39,018 nt of DNA, taken from contig DEXQ01000002.1 in the NCBI GenBank assembly GCA_002364215.1, forward strand, positions 1 through 39,018. Reading direction: 5' to 3'. Source of the stretch: Aequorivita sp. UBA3180. Lineage in GTDB: Bacteria > Bacteroidota > Bacteroidia > Flavobacteriales > Flavobacteriaceae. A model generated the notes under the pieces. That model made no database searches. It saw only the letters and a program-made list of their open reading frames with translations, and was not told the origin of the DNA. This document shows positions 14,189 to 21,438 of this stretch, in pieces; position 1 is the first letter of the stretch, and every line of letters begins with the position of its first letter. Position numbers and translations under genes: made by a program.

Positions 14189-16417
14189 ATGAGAACTCTA
14201 TTTTTCCTACTATTTATCTTACAACTTACAGTCCTATGTGCACAAACCAATCCTCAGAAAGAGGATTCTCTCCAACAAAAAACGGAACGCTTAAAAGAGG
14301 TCATTATTTCTGCCAACACCATACTGGGCAGTAAATTCGAGGTCAAAAACAAAACGGGTTCTGCGAACTATATTTCTGAAGAGGATTTAAAAAAGTTTTC
14401 TTACACCAATATCAACAGGGTTTTACAAACAGTTCCGGGGATTAACATCTATGAAGAAGATGGTTTTGGTTTACGCCCAAACATAAGTTTGCGAGGCACA
14501 TCTCCTGAACGTAGCGCAAAAATCAATTTGATGGAAGATGGTGTTCTCATTGCCCCTGCACCCTACAGCGCACCTGCTGCCTATTATTTTCCTACCATTG
14601 GGCGAATGCAGGCCATTGAAGTCTTAAAAGGAAGCAGTCAAATTCAATATGGACCAAATACCACTGGTGGTGCCATTAATATGATATCGTCCCGAATTCC
14701 AGACAAATTTTCTGGACGAGCTTCCATTGCCGCAGGGAATTATGATTCCAGAAACACTCAATTGCTCATTGGTGATAGCTATAAAAACTTTGGATTTGTA
14801 ACGGATTATTTCAATTTCAGCTCAGACGGTTTTAAGGATTTAGATGGTGGTGGCAATACAGGATTTGATAAATCTGATTATTTGGCCAAATTTAGGGTCA
14901 ACTCAAATTTAGATGCGAAAACGTATCAGTCACTAACATTTAAAATCCAATATTCTGAAGAAGAAGCGAACGAAACTTACTTGGGATTGACCGATGAAGA
15001 TTTTGAAGAAAACCCTTATAGAAGATACAGGGCATCATCCGAGGATGTTATGAATGCCGAACACCAACAATACCAGCTTACCCATTTCATACAAGTCTCC
15101 CCTTCTTTGAATATAAGCACTACTGGTTACCTGAATAAGTTCAAACGGAATTGGTACAAATTGGACGATGTAAATTTAGGCGAAAGGGTGAGTATTAGTA
15201 ATATCCTGTCCGCACCACAGGATTACCCCTTAGAATACCAAACCATTTTAGGAAATGAAAACACCCAAGACGATGTTATGGGAATAAAGGCAAATAATAG
15301 AGTATATACTTCAAATGGTGTTCAATCCATTGCCCAATTACGATGGGGTTCGGATTGGTTACAAACCCTGGAAGCGGGAATACGCTACCACGAAGATGAC
15401 GAGGACAGATTTCAGTGGGTGGACAGGTACGCATTTCAAAACCAAGAATTAATACGAACCACGGTGGCCGAAAAAGGTACTGACGCTAATCGTATAAGCA
15501 GTGCAAAAGCATTGGCGGCGCACCTCTTGTACACCCTTAAAATTGAGAACCTCACCTTAACACCAGGCTTGCGCTATGAAAATATTACTTTAACACGAAT
15601 GGATTATGGTACTGACGACCCAAACAGAACTGGTCAGGATTTATCTTTTCGCGAGAACAATGTAAATGTATGGATTCCCGGCATAGGTGCGAATTACAGA
15701 TTCAATAACTATATATCGGTCTTCGGTGGGGTACATAAAGGGTTTTCACCACCAAGCAATACACCTGGGCAAAATGCCGAAGAAAGCATTAATTATGAGT
15801 TGGGTTCTCGATTTGGCTTTAAAGGTTTTTCAGGGGAACTTGTCGGGTTCTACAATGATTATCAAAATCTGTTGGGAAGTGATTTGGCTGCAACAGGTGG
15901 CACAGGAAGCCTCGACCAGTTTAATGCAGGTGAAGTTCGTGTAAGTGGCCTTGAGCTTTTGCTAAATTACAATTTGCTATACAATACATCAGAGAAATTT
16001 AAACTCCCTCTATCGATTTCCTATACGCTTACCGATACCGAATTCCTGACCAGTTTTGACAGTAACGAAGATATCTATGGGGTGGTTACCAAAGGGGATG
16101 AAATACCATACATTGCAAAAAACCAATTAAATGTAACATTAGGGCTACAGCATAAGAAATTTGAAGTAAACTTAAATTCACGCTATACAGGTGCATTTAG
16201 AACCAAGGCTGGTTCTGGGCCTATTCCAGAAAATTTCAAAGTAGATTCTAACTTTATCGTTGACTTATCTGCACATTATTTCCTTAATGAAAATTTTACA
16301 TTATCAACTAACGTGATAAACCTATTTGATACAGAATATGCGGTATCTCGTGTACCAGCAGGATTACGACCTGGTCATCCTTTTGGGTTTAATTTTGCCG
16401 TCGGATATGAATTTTGA
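14189..16417 (+). CDS. FecA-like TonB-dependent outer-membrane receptor
   Basis: 742 residues. Signal peptide about 1-19 (ending LCAQ), a plug domain with VLQTVPGINIYEEDGFG and SLRGTSPERSAKINLMEDG, typical of the ferric-citrate receptor (FecA) branch, followed by EVLKGSSQIQYGPNTTGGAIN. The rest is a 22-strand barrel ending in the aromatic YEF. There is no N-terminal carboxypeptidase-like or signalling extension. It imports a ferric chelate or other metal complex across the outer membrane, powered by TonB. Two Fur-like operators around its promoter point to iron repression, which makes iron uptake more likely than copper uptake despite the copper neighbours. It is transcribed divergently from the HYC_CC_PP/Cus block and followed after 174 bp by a second HYC_CC_PP gene. 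Confidence 0.9.
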   Translation: MRTLFFLLFILQLTVLCAQTNPQKEDSLQQKTERLKEVIISANTILGSKFEVKNKTGSANYISEEDLKKFSYTNINRVLQTVPGINIYEEDGFGLRPNISLRGTSPERSAKINLMEDGVLIAPAPYSAPAAYYFPTIGRMQAIEVLKGSSQIQYGPNTTGGAINMISSRIPDKFSGRASIAAGNYDSRNTQLLIGDSYKNFGFVTDYFNFSSDGFKDLDGGGNTGFDKSDYLAKFRVNSNLDAKTYQSLTFKIQYSEEEANETYLGLTDEDFEENPYRRYRASSEDVMNAEHQQYQLTHFIQVSPSLNISTTGYLNKFKRNWYKLDDVNLGERVSISNILSAPQDYPLEYQTILGNENTQDDVMGIKANNRVYTSNGVQSIAQLRWGSDWLQTLEAGIRYHEDDEDRFQWVDRYAFQNQELIRTTVAEKGTDANRISSAKALAAHLLYTLKIENLTLTPGLRYENITLTRMDYGTDDPNRTGQDLSFRENNVNVWIPGIGANYRFNNYISVFGGVHKGFSPPSNTPGQNAEESINYELGSRFGFKGFSGELVGFYNDYQNLLGSDLAATGGTGSLDQFNAGEVRVSGLELLLNYNLLYNTSEKFKLPLSISYTLTDTEFLTSFDSNEDIYGVVTKGDEIPYIAKNQLNVTLGLQHKKFEVNLNSRYTGAFRTKAGSGPIPENFKVDSNFIVDLSAHYFLNENFTLSTNVINLFDTEYAVSRVPAGLRPGHPFGFNFAVGYEF

Positions 16418-16432
16418 GAAAAATTTAATTGG

Positions 16433-16446
16433 ATGACAAAAGTCAT
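16433..16446. promoter_or_regulatory. ATGAC-AAAA-GTCAT inverted repeat after the TonB receptor
   Basis: A perfect 5-4-5 inverted repeat 15 bp after the receptor stop codon, followed by ATATTTTTG. It could be a short terminator hairpin or a Crp/Fnr-like operator (TGAC-N4-GTCA core) for the downstream HYC_CC_PP gene. A TACTTTTG box occurs at 16469-16476 with TTTG at 16450-16453, but the 15-bp spacing is short for a promoter. Confidence 0.35.
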
Positions 16447-16591
16447 ATTTTTGTTCAACGTTTAAAATTACTTTTGTAAAGTGCCTTTTATGTTTTTTAA
16501 TAGCTAAATACTTAGCATAAAAAGCTTTAGGAATACTTTCTTTAATTGAACAAATTTTTGATTGTTGAACAAAAATTTTTAATTTTATAAT

Positions 16592-17014
16592 GTGAAATCT
16601 TTTTTTTCTAAAATAGTATCCTTCTTTTTAACAGCTTTAATACTGTTTTCTACCTCTTCTTTTACGGTAGATATGCATTTTTGTTGTAATCAATTGGTAG
16701 ATATAGCTGTTTGGAACAAAGCAAAAACCTGCACAGAAAAGGTTCAAAAGAAAGATTCACCGTTAAAGCAGTGCACTACGTTACAAGAAAAAGACTGTTG
16801 TAGTAATGAATCTTTTGTAAAAACTGGAAATGACACCATTAAAAAGGCTAATACAAAACTTGAGGCCGAAACCGTAATTTTCCTTAATACTTTTTTCTAC
16901 GCTTACGTAAATTTATTTGAAGGGCTTGAAAAAAATATAGTTCCTTTTAAACAATATAGGCCGCCCTTGATATCCAAGGACATACAAACTCTTTACGAGA
17001 CTTACTTAATTTGA
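16592..17014 (+). CDS. HYC_CC_PP family exported protein, GTG start
   Basis: 140 residues, paralogue of the protein at 13546-13962. Signal peptide about 1-26, family signature MHFCCN (H29, C31, C32), C47, C61, a KDCCSN pair (C69, C70) and a C-terminal YRPPLIS that carries the PP. The start must be GTG at 16592: an in-frame stop lies just upstream at 16580-16582, the overlapping ATG at 16590 runs straight into TGA, and the next ATG would remove the signal peptide. Upstream lies an imperfect direct repeat, TTGAACAAATTTTT (16546-16559) and TTGAACAAAAATTTTT (16565-16580). Role unknown; a periplasmic metal-binding or sensing function is an inference from Cys/His content and location. Confidence 0.8.
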   Translation: MKSFFSKIVSFFLTALILFSTSSFTVDMHFCCNQLVDIAVWNKAKTCTEKVQKKDSPLKQCTTLQEKDCCSNESFVKTGNDTIKKANTKLEAETVIFLNTFFYAYVNLFEGLEKNIVPFKQYRPPLISKDIQTLYETYLI

Positions 17015-17026
17015 TTTTCTTCCTTG

Positions 17027-17047
17027 CAGATTGAACATATCAATCTG
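17027..17047. promoter_or_regulatory. CAGATTGA / TCAATCTG palindrome upstream of the AraC-HMA gene
   Basis: A perfect 8-5-8 inverted repeat (17027-17034 and 17040-17047), 13 bp after the HYC_CC_PP stop. No T-run follows. A related CAGAT/ATCTG hairpin lies on the other side of the regulator gene (17782-17800), so both may be operators of that regulator. Confidence 0.4.
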
Positions 17048-17059
17048 TATCCTCTATTA

Positions 17060-17083
17060 TAGCCAAAGAACATCTTCTGGCTA
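17060..17083. promoter_or_regulatory. TAGCC / GGCTA hairpin upstream of the AraC-HMA gene
   Basis: TAGCC with AGAA pairs with TTCTGGCTA, leaving a 2-nt bulge and a 4-nt loop. It sits 100 bp before the chosen start. Leader hairpin or operator; I cannot tell which. Confidence 0.3.
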
Positions 17084-17183
17084 AATGTTGCTGTACCCAA
17101 TTCTCAACAACACTATTAACCTTGTACTATTAAGAAAATTCAAACTATTTGGCAAAATGCCTAATAGCAATACATCGATTATT

Positions 17184-17765
17184 ATGAAAGGACCCAAAGA
17201 ATTTTGGATTAAGAATATGGTCTGTAGCCGCTGCTTAAAAGTTATTAAGCAAGAACTACAGGAATTGGGAGTTACTGTGCTTTCATTAGAATTAGGAAGA
17301 TTATTGGTAGAAGCACCAAAAAAAACCAGCAATGAAATTGTCGAAGCTGTTACAACTGTGCTTCACGCTAATGATTTTGAAATTGTACAAAAAGAAGAAG
17401 AAATGCTCGTAGAAAGAATGAAAGTCATACTAATAGAACAATTGCAAGAGTTACCATTACATATTAAGGTAAAAACATCTGAACTATTAGCATCAAGACT
17501 TCATAAGGATTACAAGACCTTGAGCAAATTGTTTTCAGCCAACGAACAGACCACTCTGGAAAAGTATTTTATCAAATTGAAGATAGAGAAGGTTAAAGAA
17601 CTTATCCAACTTAAACAACATTCCTTTTCTGATATCGGCTATTTACTGGATTATAGCAGTGTAAATCATTTATCCAGACAGTTTAAGGAAGTGGTGGGAA
17701 TGAGTATGACCGATTACAAAAACACAGGAAATTGGAAACGGAATTTCTATGATGAAATTATATAG
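17184..17765 (+). CDS. AraC-family regulator with N-terminal HMA metal-binding domain
   Basis: 193 residues from the ATG at 17184. Alternative in-frame ATGs at 17085 and 17157 would add 33 or 9 residues without extending any domain. Residues about 5-70 are an HMA-like ferredoxin fold beginning WIKNMVCSRC with the metal pair C14/C17, as in copper chaperones. Residues about 95-185 are an AraC DNA-binding region: a first helix-turn-helix (TSELLASRLHKDYKTLSKLF) and a second with KIEKVKELI and DYSSVNHLSRQFK. The arrangement suggests a one-component sensor in which Cu(I) or another soft metal binds the HMA part and alters DNA binding. Similar short proteins are widespread in Bacteroidetes. CAGAT-type palindromes flank the gene on both sides. 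Probable target: the adjacent copper and cytochrome genes. Confidence 0.85.
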   Translation: MKGPKEFWIKNMVCSRCLKVIKQELQELGVTVLSLELGRLLVEAPKKTSNEIVEAVTTVLHANDFEIVQKEEEMLVERMKVILIEQLQELPLHIKVKTSELLASRLHKDYKTLSKLFSANEQTTLEKYFIKLKIEKVKELIQLKQHSFSDIGYLLDYSSVNHLSRQFKEVVGMSMTDYKNTGNWKRNFYDEII

Positions 17766-17781
17766 ATATCAACGAAAGTTA

Positions 17782-17800
17782 TGCAGATAAAGAATCTGCA
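17782..17800. promoter_or_regulatory. TGCAGAT / ATCTGCA palindrome upstream of the cytochrome c gene
   Basis: A perfect 7-5-7 inverted repeat in the 71-bp gap between the AraC-HMA gene and the cytochrome c gene. The CAGAT/ATCTG core is shared with the palindrome at 17027-17047. Operator is my preferred reading; the downstream T-run is too distant for a standard terminator. Confidence 0.4.
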
Positions 17801-17836
17801 AATCAAATAAATTTAATTTTTTAAAACCAAATAATT

Positions 17837-18268
17837 ATGAAAACAAAAAAAATCTTAGTGAGTACAATATTCGCAAGCTTGATATATGTCTTGTTTGTAA
17901 GTTTTACTCATAACCCAAAAGATGAATATGAAGCATTACAGCAAAAAAAATGGGTTGCACCAGCCAGTGCTGACAAAATTGTAAATCCTTTAAAAGGAGA
18001 TGCTACTGCAGCTGCTTCGGGTAAAAAGACATATAAAATGTTATGTTTTGTTTGCCACGGCCCAAAAGGTAAAGGAGATGGTATGGGTGGAGCAGGTTTG
18101 ACGCCTAAACCAACAGATTTGACTACCGAAGAGTTTCAATCTCAATCTGACGGTGCAATTTTTTGGAAAATCACAGAAGGAAGAGCACCAATGGCATCGT
18201 ATAAAACATCCATTCCAGAGAAAAAACGTTGGGAACTTGTTAACTATTTAAGAACTCTACAACAATGA
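17837..18268 (+). CDS. Membrane-anchored monohaem cytochrome c
   Basis: 143 residues. Uncleaved anchor or signal peptide about 5-23, then one class I cytochrome c domain: haem motif CFVCH at 70-74, a GPKGKGDGMGGAG loop, LTPKPTDLT, an FWKITEGR helix with APM (M119, probable axial ligand), and a C-terminal KKRWELVNYLRTL helix. It carries electrons in the periplasm. Its stop overlaps the start of the following barrel gene by 4 bp (ATGA), so the two products are made together. With the cytochrome lipoprotein at 19484 it brackets a beta-barrel gene. Confidence 0.9.
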   Translation: MKTKKILVSTIFASLIYVLFVSFTHNPKDEYEALQQKKWVAPASADKIVNPLKGDATAAASGKKTYKMLCFVCHGPKGKGDGMGGAGLTPKPTDLTTEEFQSQSDGAIFWKITEGRAPMASYKTSIPEKKRWELVNYLRTLQQ

Positions 18269-19461
18269 AAAAACTAATCATACTAATATTAATATTTGGA
18301 GTTGGCCATACAGTTTATGGGCAAACTTACAATAATTTTGACACGGACAGCACTACAACCACCGAGCCATTTAACCCGAGCAAAACCCAGTTTATGATAA
18401 GGGGTTATGGCCATACAGGCCTAAATACCATGAGTAACGATGATGAGACAGAATCATCATACGTAGGGTCTGCATTTGCACCCATCTTTTTATTCAAACA
18501 CTCCGATAAGCTACTTTTCGAGGCAGAATTAGAATTTGTACTAGAAGGCAATGAGCTTGAAGTAGGACTTGAATATGCCGATGTAATGTACGTTCTTAAT
18601 AAAAACATGACCGTACGAGCTGGTAAATTCTTACTGCCTTTTGGCACATTTATGGAACGATTACACCCAGCTTGGATTAACAGACTTCCCACAACACCAT
18701 TAGGTTATGGTCATGATGGTATTGCGCCTTCATCTGGTATTGGTGTAGAGCTACGAGGTGCTTTTGACCTTGGAGGACCTTCTTTAAACTATGCTGTATA
18801 CTCAACAAACGGACCAAGACTAAAGGATGGCAGTGAAGAACCTGAAGAAGCTGGTATGTTAATGTTTCAAAATTTTGAAGACAATAATAACAGTAAAGCT
18901 TTTGGAGGTCGTATTGGGCTATTGCCTTTTGCAGATTCCTCAACTGAAATTGGCTTTTCTACATATTCAACAAGTAAAGTTGGTAATAGAGATTCAGAAT
19001 ACGAAAATGTGGGTGCTTTTCTTTACGCTTTAGACTTTTCATTTGTAAAACAAATACCAGCACTTGGAGGCTTTGTAGACATTAAAGGGCAGTACAACAA
19101 CTCTGATATTGATGATGCAACTTTTATCGAAATACATGAAGAAGATGGTGAAGAAGAAGAGGAAGAATATACTTTCGGCAATAATAGCAACTCTTTTTAT
19201 GCTCAATTAAGTTATCGCCCGACGATGGCTGAAAGTGATTTTATGAAGAAACTTGAGTTTGTTGGAAGATACTCTAATTTCAATGCACCAGAAGGCGCCG
19301 AATGGGAAGAACAATCTGAACAATATGCCTTCGGTCTGAATTATTGGTTAACATGGCGGTCAGTCATAAAAATAGCATACCAAACAACTGACAGTGTTGG
19401 TGGTCATGATGGAGGCGGTATAACTAATGGCTTTTATATTCATTGGGCTATAGGATTCTAA
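18265..19461 (+). CDS. Outer-membrane beta-barrel (porin-like) protein
   Basis: 398 residues. Signal peptide about 1-19 (ending VYGQ), followed by porin-like antiparallel strands with many aromatic and Gly residues. The segment RAGKFLLPFGTFMERLHPAWINRLPTTPLG and the later GIGVELRGAFDLGG resemble Bacteroidetes porins of the phosphate-selective/alginate type without letting me name a substrate. A surface loop is extremely acidic (EEDGEEEEEEYTF, about residues 292-304) and could bind cations. The C-terminus WAIGF ends with Phe as expected for barrel insertion. The gene is translationally coupled to the upstream cytochrome c and followed after 22 bp by a cytochrome c lipoprotein. It may move a metal ion or small substrate linked to periplasmic redox chemistry; that is inference. 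Confidence 0.75.
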   Translation: MKKLIILILIFGVGHTVYGQTYNNFDTDSTTTTEPFNPSKTQFMIRGYGHTGLNTMSNDDETESSYVGSAFAPIFLFKHSDKLLFEAELEFVLEGNELEVGLEYADVMYVLNKNMTVRAGKFLLPFGTFMERLHPAWINRLPTTPLGYGHDGIAPSSGIGVELRGAFDLGGPSLNYAVYSTNGPRLKDGSEEPEEAGMLMFQNFEDNNNSKAFGGRIGLLPFADSSTEIGFSTYSTSKVGNRDSEYENVGAFLYALDFSFVKQIPALGGFVDIKGQYNNSDIDDATFIEIHEEDGEEEEEEYTFGNNSNSFYAQLSYRPTMAESDFMKKLEFVGRYSNFNAPEGAEWEEQSEQYAFGLNYWLTWRSVIKIAYQTTDSVGGHDGGGITNGFYIHWAIGF

Positions 19462-19483
19462 TAAATTTTTAAACACAATAATC

Positions 19484-19789
19484 ATGAAAACAATATATAA
19501 AATATTCATCGCAGGAATAGTACTTCTTTTTTCAGGAGCACTAATAGTGAGTTGTTCTTCCACCAAGGATAAATACACAGCTGTTACAGATGTAGAAGAA
19601 GAATTCAAAATTGAAAAATCTGGAGCTCAAATGTGGGGAGAAGCTTGTAATAGGTGTCATTTAGCACCTTCACCAGCAGATTATAATGATACCGACTGGG
19701 AGACGATAAGTTTACATATGAGAATTCGGGCAAATTTAACTGAAAAGGAAATCACAAAGATTGAAGCTTTTTTAAAGTCTGCGAATTAA
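19484..19789 (+). CDS. Monohaem cytochrome c lipoprotein
   Basis: 101 residues. Lipobox IVSC puts the lipidated Cys at 24. The mature domain is a very short cytochrome c: SGAQMWGEACNRCH with C55, C58 and H59, then LAPSPADYND, a helix with LHMRIRANLTEKE (the Met may be the sixth ligand) and a C-terminal IEAFLKS helix. It is likely held on the periplasmic membrane face and may exchange electrons with the cytochrome at 17837. It is followed by a strong hairpin (19798-19843) that may end or attenuate this transcript. Confidence 0.85.
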   Translation: MKTIYKIFIAGIVLLFSGALIVSCSSTKDKYTAVTDVEEEFKIEKSGAQMWGEACNRCHLAPSPADYNDTDWETISLHMRIRANLTEKEITKIEAFLKSAN

Positions 19790-19797
19790 TAGCTGAT

Positions 19798-19843
19798 AAT
19801 CCATTCCCTCAACTATAGATATTTAGATTGATGGGAATGGGTT
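19798..19843 (+). terminator. Strong hairpin, terminator-like, between cytochrome and Met-rich lipoprotein genes
   Basis: Left arm CCATTCCCTCAA (19801-19812) pairs with TTGATGGGAATGG (19828-19840) with one bulged base, and the stem extends outward by an A-T, A-T and G-U pair to about 15 bp. It is followed by TATAAAAATT, only a weak T tract. It lies 9 bp after the cytochrome lipoprotein stop in a 94-bp gap, the largest between 19484 and the window end. It would separate the cytochrome operon from the Met-rich lipoprotein run, or attenuate read-through. Confidence 0.5.
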
Positions 19844-19883
19844 TATAAAAATTAAAATAAATGTTTAACTCAAAAAATAAATT

Positions 19884-20363
19884 ATGAAAACACTACTAAT
19901 TGTTTTATCGGCAGTTGGACTTTTAAGCTTAACCAGCTGCAAACAAGAAACAGATCCTTTAGCATTAATGGAAAATCCTGAAACTCGTACAGAAGTTTTT
20001 AACACCATTTCCAAAAATCACGACTATATGACCGAATTTATGGAAAGTATGCACGACAACCAACACGCAATGAAAATGATGCAGGGCAACAAAAAAATGA
20101 TGAGCTCAATGATGCAAGGAGAAGGAATGCAAATGATGATGAAAGACAGTACAATGATGCACTCAATGATGAACGGAATGATGAATGACGGCAAAATGAT
20201 GGGCACTATGATGAAAATGATGCACGAAAAAGGGATGATGAGCGAAGACTGTATGGAATCCTGCTCAAAGATGATGGGCGAAAAAGGAATGGATATGCAG
20301 GGTATGAACAAGATGGACGATATGGATAGCCCAACCAAAGGTGAGCATACCGAGCATCATTAA
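19884..20363 (+). CDS. Methionine-rich lipoprotein, probable Cu(I) scavenger
   Basis: 159 residues, of which I count 38 methionines (about 24%). Lipobox LTSC gives lipidation at C19. A short helical region (20-65) containing DYMTEFMESMHDN is followed by a long array of Met-Met pairs (MMQG, MMSSMMQ, MMHSMMNGMM and similar) with His and a C-x-x-x-C (DCMESCSK) near 125-130, and a His-ending tail (EHTEHH). Met-rich arrays of this kind bind Cu(I) and Ag(I) in known copper-tolerance proteins. It probably acts as a surface or periplasmic copper sponge. It starts a run of plus-strand genes whose spacing never exceeds 34 bp up to the window end. Confidence 0.8.
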   Translation: MKTLLIVLSAVGLLSLTSCKQETDPLALMENPETRTEVFNTISKNHDYMTEFMESMHDNQHAMKMMQGNKKMMSSMMQGEGMQMMMKDSTMMHSMMNGMMNDGKMMGTMMKMMHEKGMMSEDCMESCSKMMGEKGMDMQGMNKMDDMDSPTKGEHTEHH

Positions 20364-20387
20364 TTTTAACTTTTAAAATAAACAACA

Positions 20388-20657
20388 ATGAAAAATAATC
20401 ACTGGATATGGATGGTCATCGGTTGTGGATTACCATTACTGTTTATCTTTTTTGCACCATCATTAGGTATAGGAAGCAGTTCGTCTCTATTCATCTTCAT
20501 CCTCTTTATGTTTGCTTGTCACTTATTTATGCCTCACGGTTCACATCGCCACGGTGGGCACAATCATTCACAGAATAGACAAAGAGAACACGAACACGGT
20601 AGAGATGTTTCAAAAACAGAACCAAAAGATGAACACAAAGGGCATCATCACCATTAA
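20388..20657 (+). CDS. Small membrane protein with His-rich tail
   Basis: 89 residues. Two hydrophobic helices (about 6-24 and 33-49) with CHLFMPHGSHRHGG at the end of the second, followed by a His-rich soluble tail with HNHSQN, EHEHGRD and a terminal GHHHH. It resembles the DUF2933 type of small His-rich membrane proteins seen in heavy-metal clusters, but I am not certain of the family. The tail can bind Cu2+, Zn2+ or Ni2+. It lies 24 bp after the Met-rich lipoprotein and 7 bp before the HMA chaperone, so it belongs to the copper operon. Confidence 0.75.
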   Translation: MKNNHWIWMVIGCGLPLLFIFFAPSLGIGSSSSLFIFILFMFACHLFMPHGSHRHGGHNHSQNRQREHEHGRDVSKTEPKDEHKGHHHH

Positions 20658-20664
20658 ATACTAA

Positions 20665-20883
20665 ATGATGAAACAAAAATTTCAAATAAGCGGAATCAGC
20701 TGCGGTGGATGTGTATCAAGAGTAAAAAAGACTTTAGAAGAACATCCCAATATAGAAAAAGCAGAGATCTTTTTGGCACCAAAAGGTGCTGCACTTATCA
20801 CGATGAATGAAGCACTTTCTGTTGCCGAATTACAAAAGCAACTTGATGGGCTCAATGGTTATACAATTACAGAATTAAATTAA
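20665..20883 (+). CDS. HMA-domain copper chaperone (CopZ/Atx1-like)
   Basis: 72 residues, one HMA domain (PF00403). The metal loop is GISCGGCVSRV with C13 and C16 (CGGC replacing the common CxHC or CASC), followed by a KKTLEEHPNIEKAEIFL strand and a C-terminal LNGYTITELN strand, matching the ferredoxin-like fold. There is no signal peptide, so it works in the cytosol, binding Cu(I) and handing it to an efflux ATPase or a sensor. No copper P-type ATPase is present in this window. It lies 7 bp after the His-rich protein. Confidence 0.9.
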   Translation: MMKQKFQISGISCGGCVSRVKKTLEEHPNIEKAEIFLAPKGAALITMNEALSVAELQKQLDGLNGYTITELN

Positions 20884-20905
20884 CAACAACTTAAAACCAA
20901 AAATT

Positions 20906-21124
20906 ATGCATTTTTACGAAGGACATTTTGGAGGTATGCACCTAATATGGTGGATTATATGGATTATTTTATTGGCTTGGATATTCTTTATCCCAGCAGA
21001 TATCCCTTATCAAAAAACAAAGAAGGACAGCCCACTGGATATTCTTAAAAACCGCTTTGCAAAAGGCGAAATATCCAAGGAAGAATTTGAGGAATCAAAA
21101 AAGATTTTAAAATCAGACAACTAA
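20906..21124 (+). CDS. Small membrane-anchored SHOCT domain protein
   Basis: 72 residues. A membrane helix at about 12-29 (LIWWIIWIILLAWIFF) is followed by a SHOCT motif (about 42-68: DILKNRFAKGEISKEEFEE). It differs from the 62-residue SHOCT protein at 4040-4228 but has the same design. Gaps of 22 and 17 bp place it inside the copper run. Probable scaffold or assembly factor; function unproven. Confidence 0.85.
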   Translation: MHFYEGHFGGMHLIWWIIWIILLAWIFFIPADIPYQKTKKDSPLDILKNRFAKGEISKEEFEESKKILKSDN

Positions 21125-21141
21125 CTCAACACTTTAAAATT

Positions 21142-21420
21142 ATGTATCGATTAAACGTAAAAAAACTCGGATTTGCTTTCGGTCTTACGGGAGCACTAAT
21201 TTACTTGGGCTGTATGATAGTTATGTCAACAGCAGGTCGAGAAGCCACTATCGATTTTTTCAACAGCCTATTGCACGGATTAGATACCACAAGCATTATC
21301 AGGATGGATGTGCCATTATGGGAAGCCGGTTTGGGAATAGTACAGATATTTATTTTAGGATGGCTAATAGGTGCCTGTATTGCGGCTTTTTATAATGCGC
21401 AAATAAAAGTCAAAAAATAA
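21142..21420 (+). CDS. DUF5676 family small membrane protein
   Basis: 92 residues with two transmembrane helices (about 9-29 and 66-85), a GREATIDFFNSLLHGLD loop and a GLGIVQIFILGWLIGACIAAFYN second helix. This matches the DUF5676 family of two-helix proteins found next to heavy-metal transport genes. Its function is unknown. It is 17 bp downstream of the SHOCT gene and 18 bp upstream of the lycopene-cyclase-like gene. Confidence 0.8.
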   Translation: MYRLNVKKLGFAFGLTGALIYLGCMIVMSTAGREATIDFFNSLLHGLDTTSIIRMDVPLWEAGLGIVQIFILGWLIGACIAAFYNAQIKVKK

Positions 21421-21438
21421 GAGAGTAATATAAAATTT

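Noticed and set aside
14189..16417. Copper import as the role of the TonB receptor
   Set aside because: The plug motifs are FecA-like and the promoter carries Fur-like operators, which point to iron rather than copper, though the substrate is unproven.
20024..20338. Long antisense ORF rich in Ile, Ser, Pro and Cys opposite the Met-rich lipoprotein
   Set aside because: Its composition follows from the complement of the ATG-rich sequence; no start context or domain supports it.
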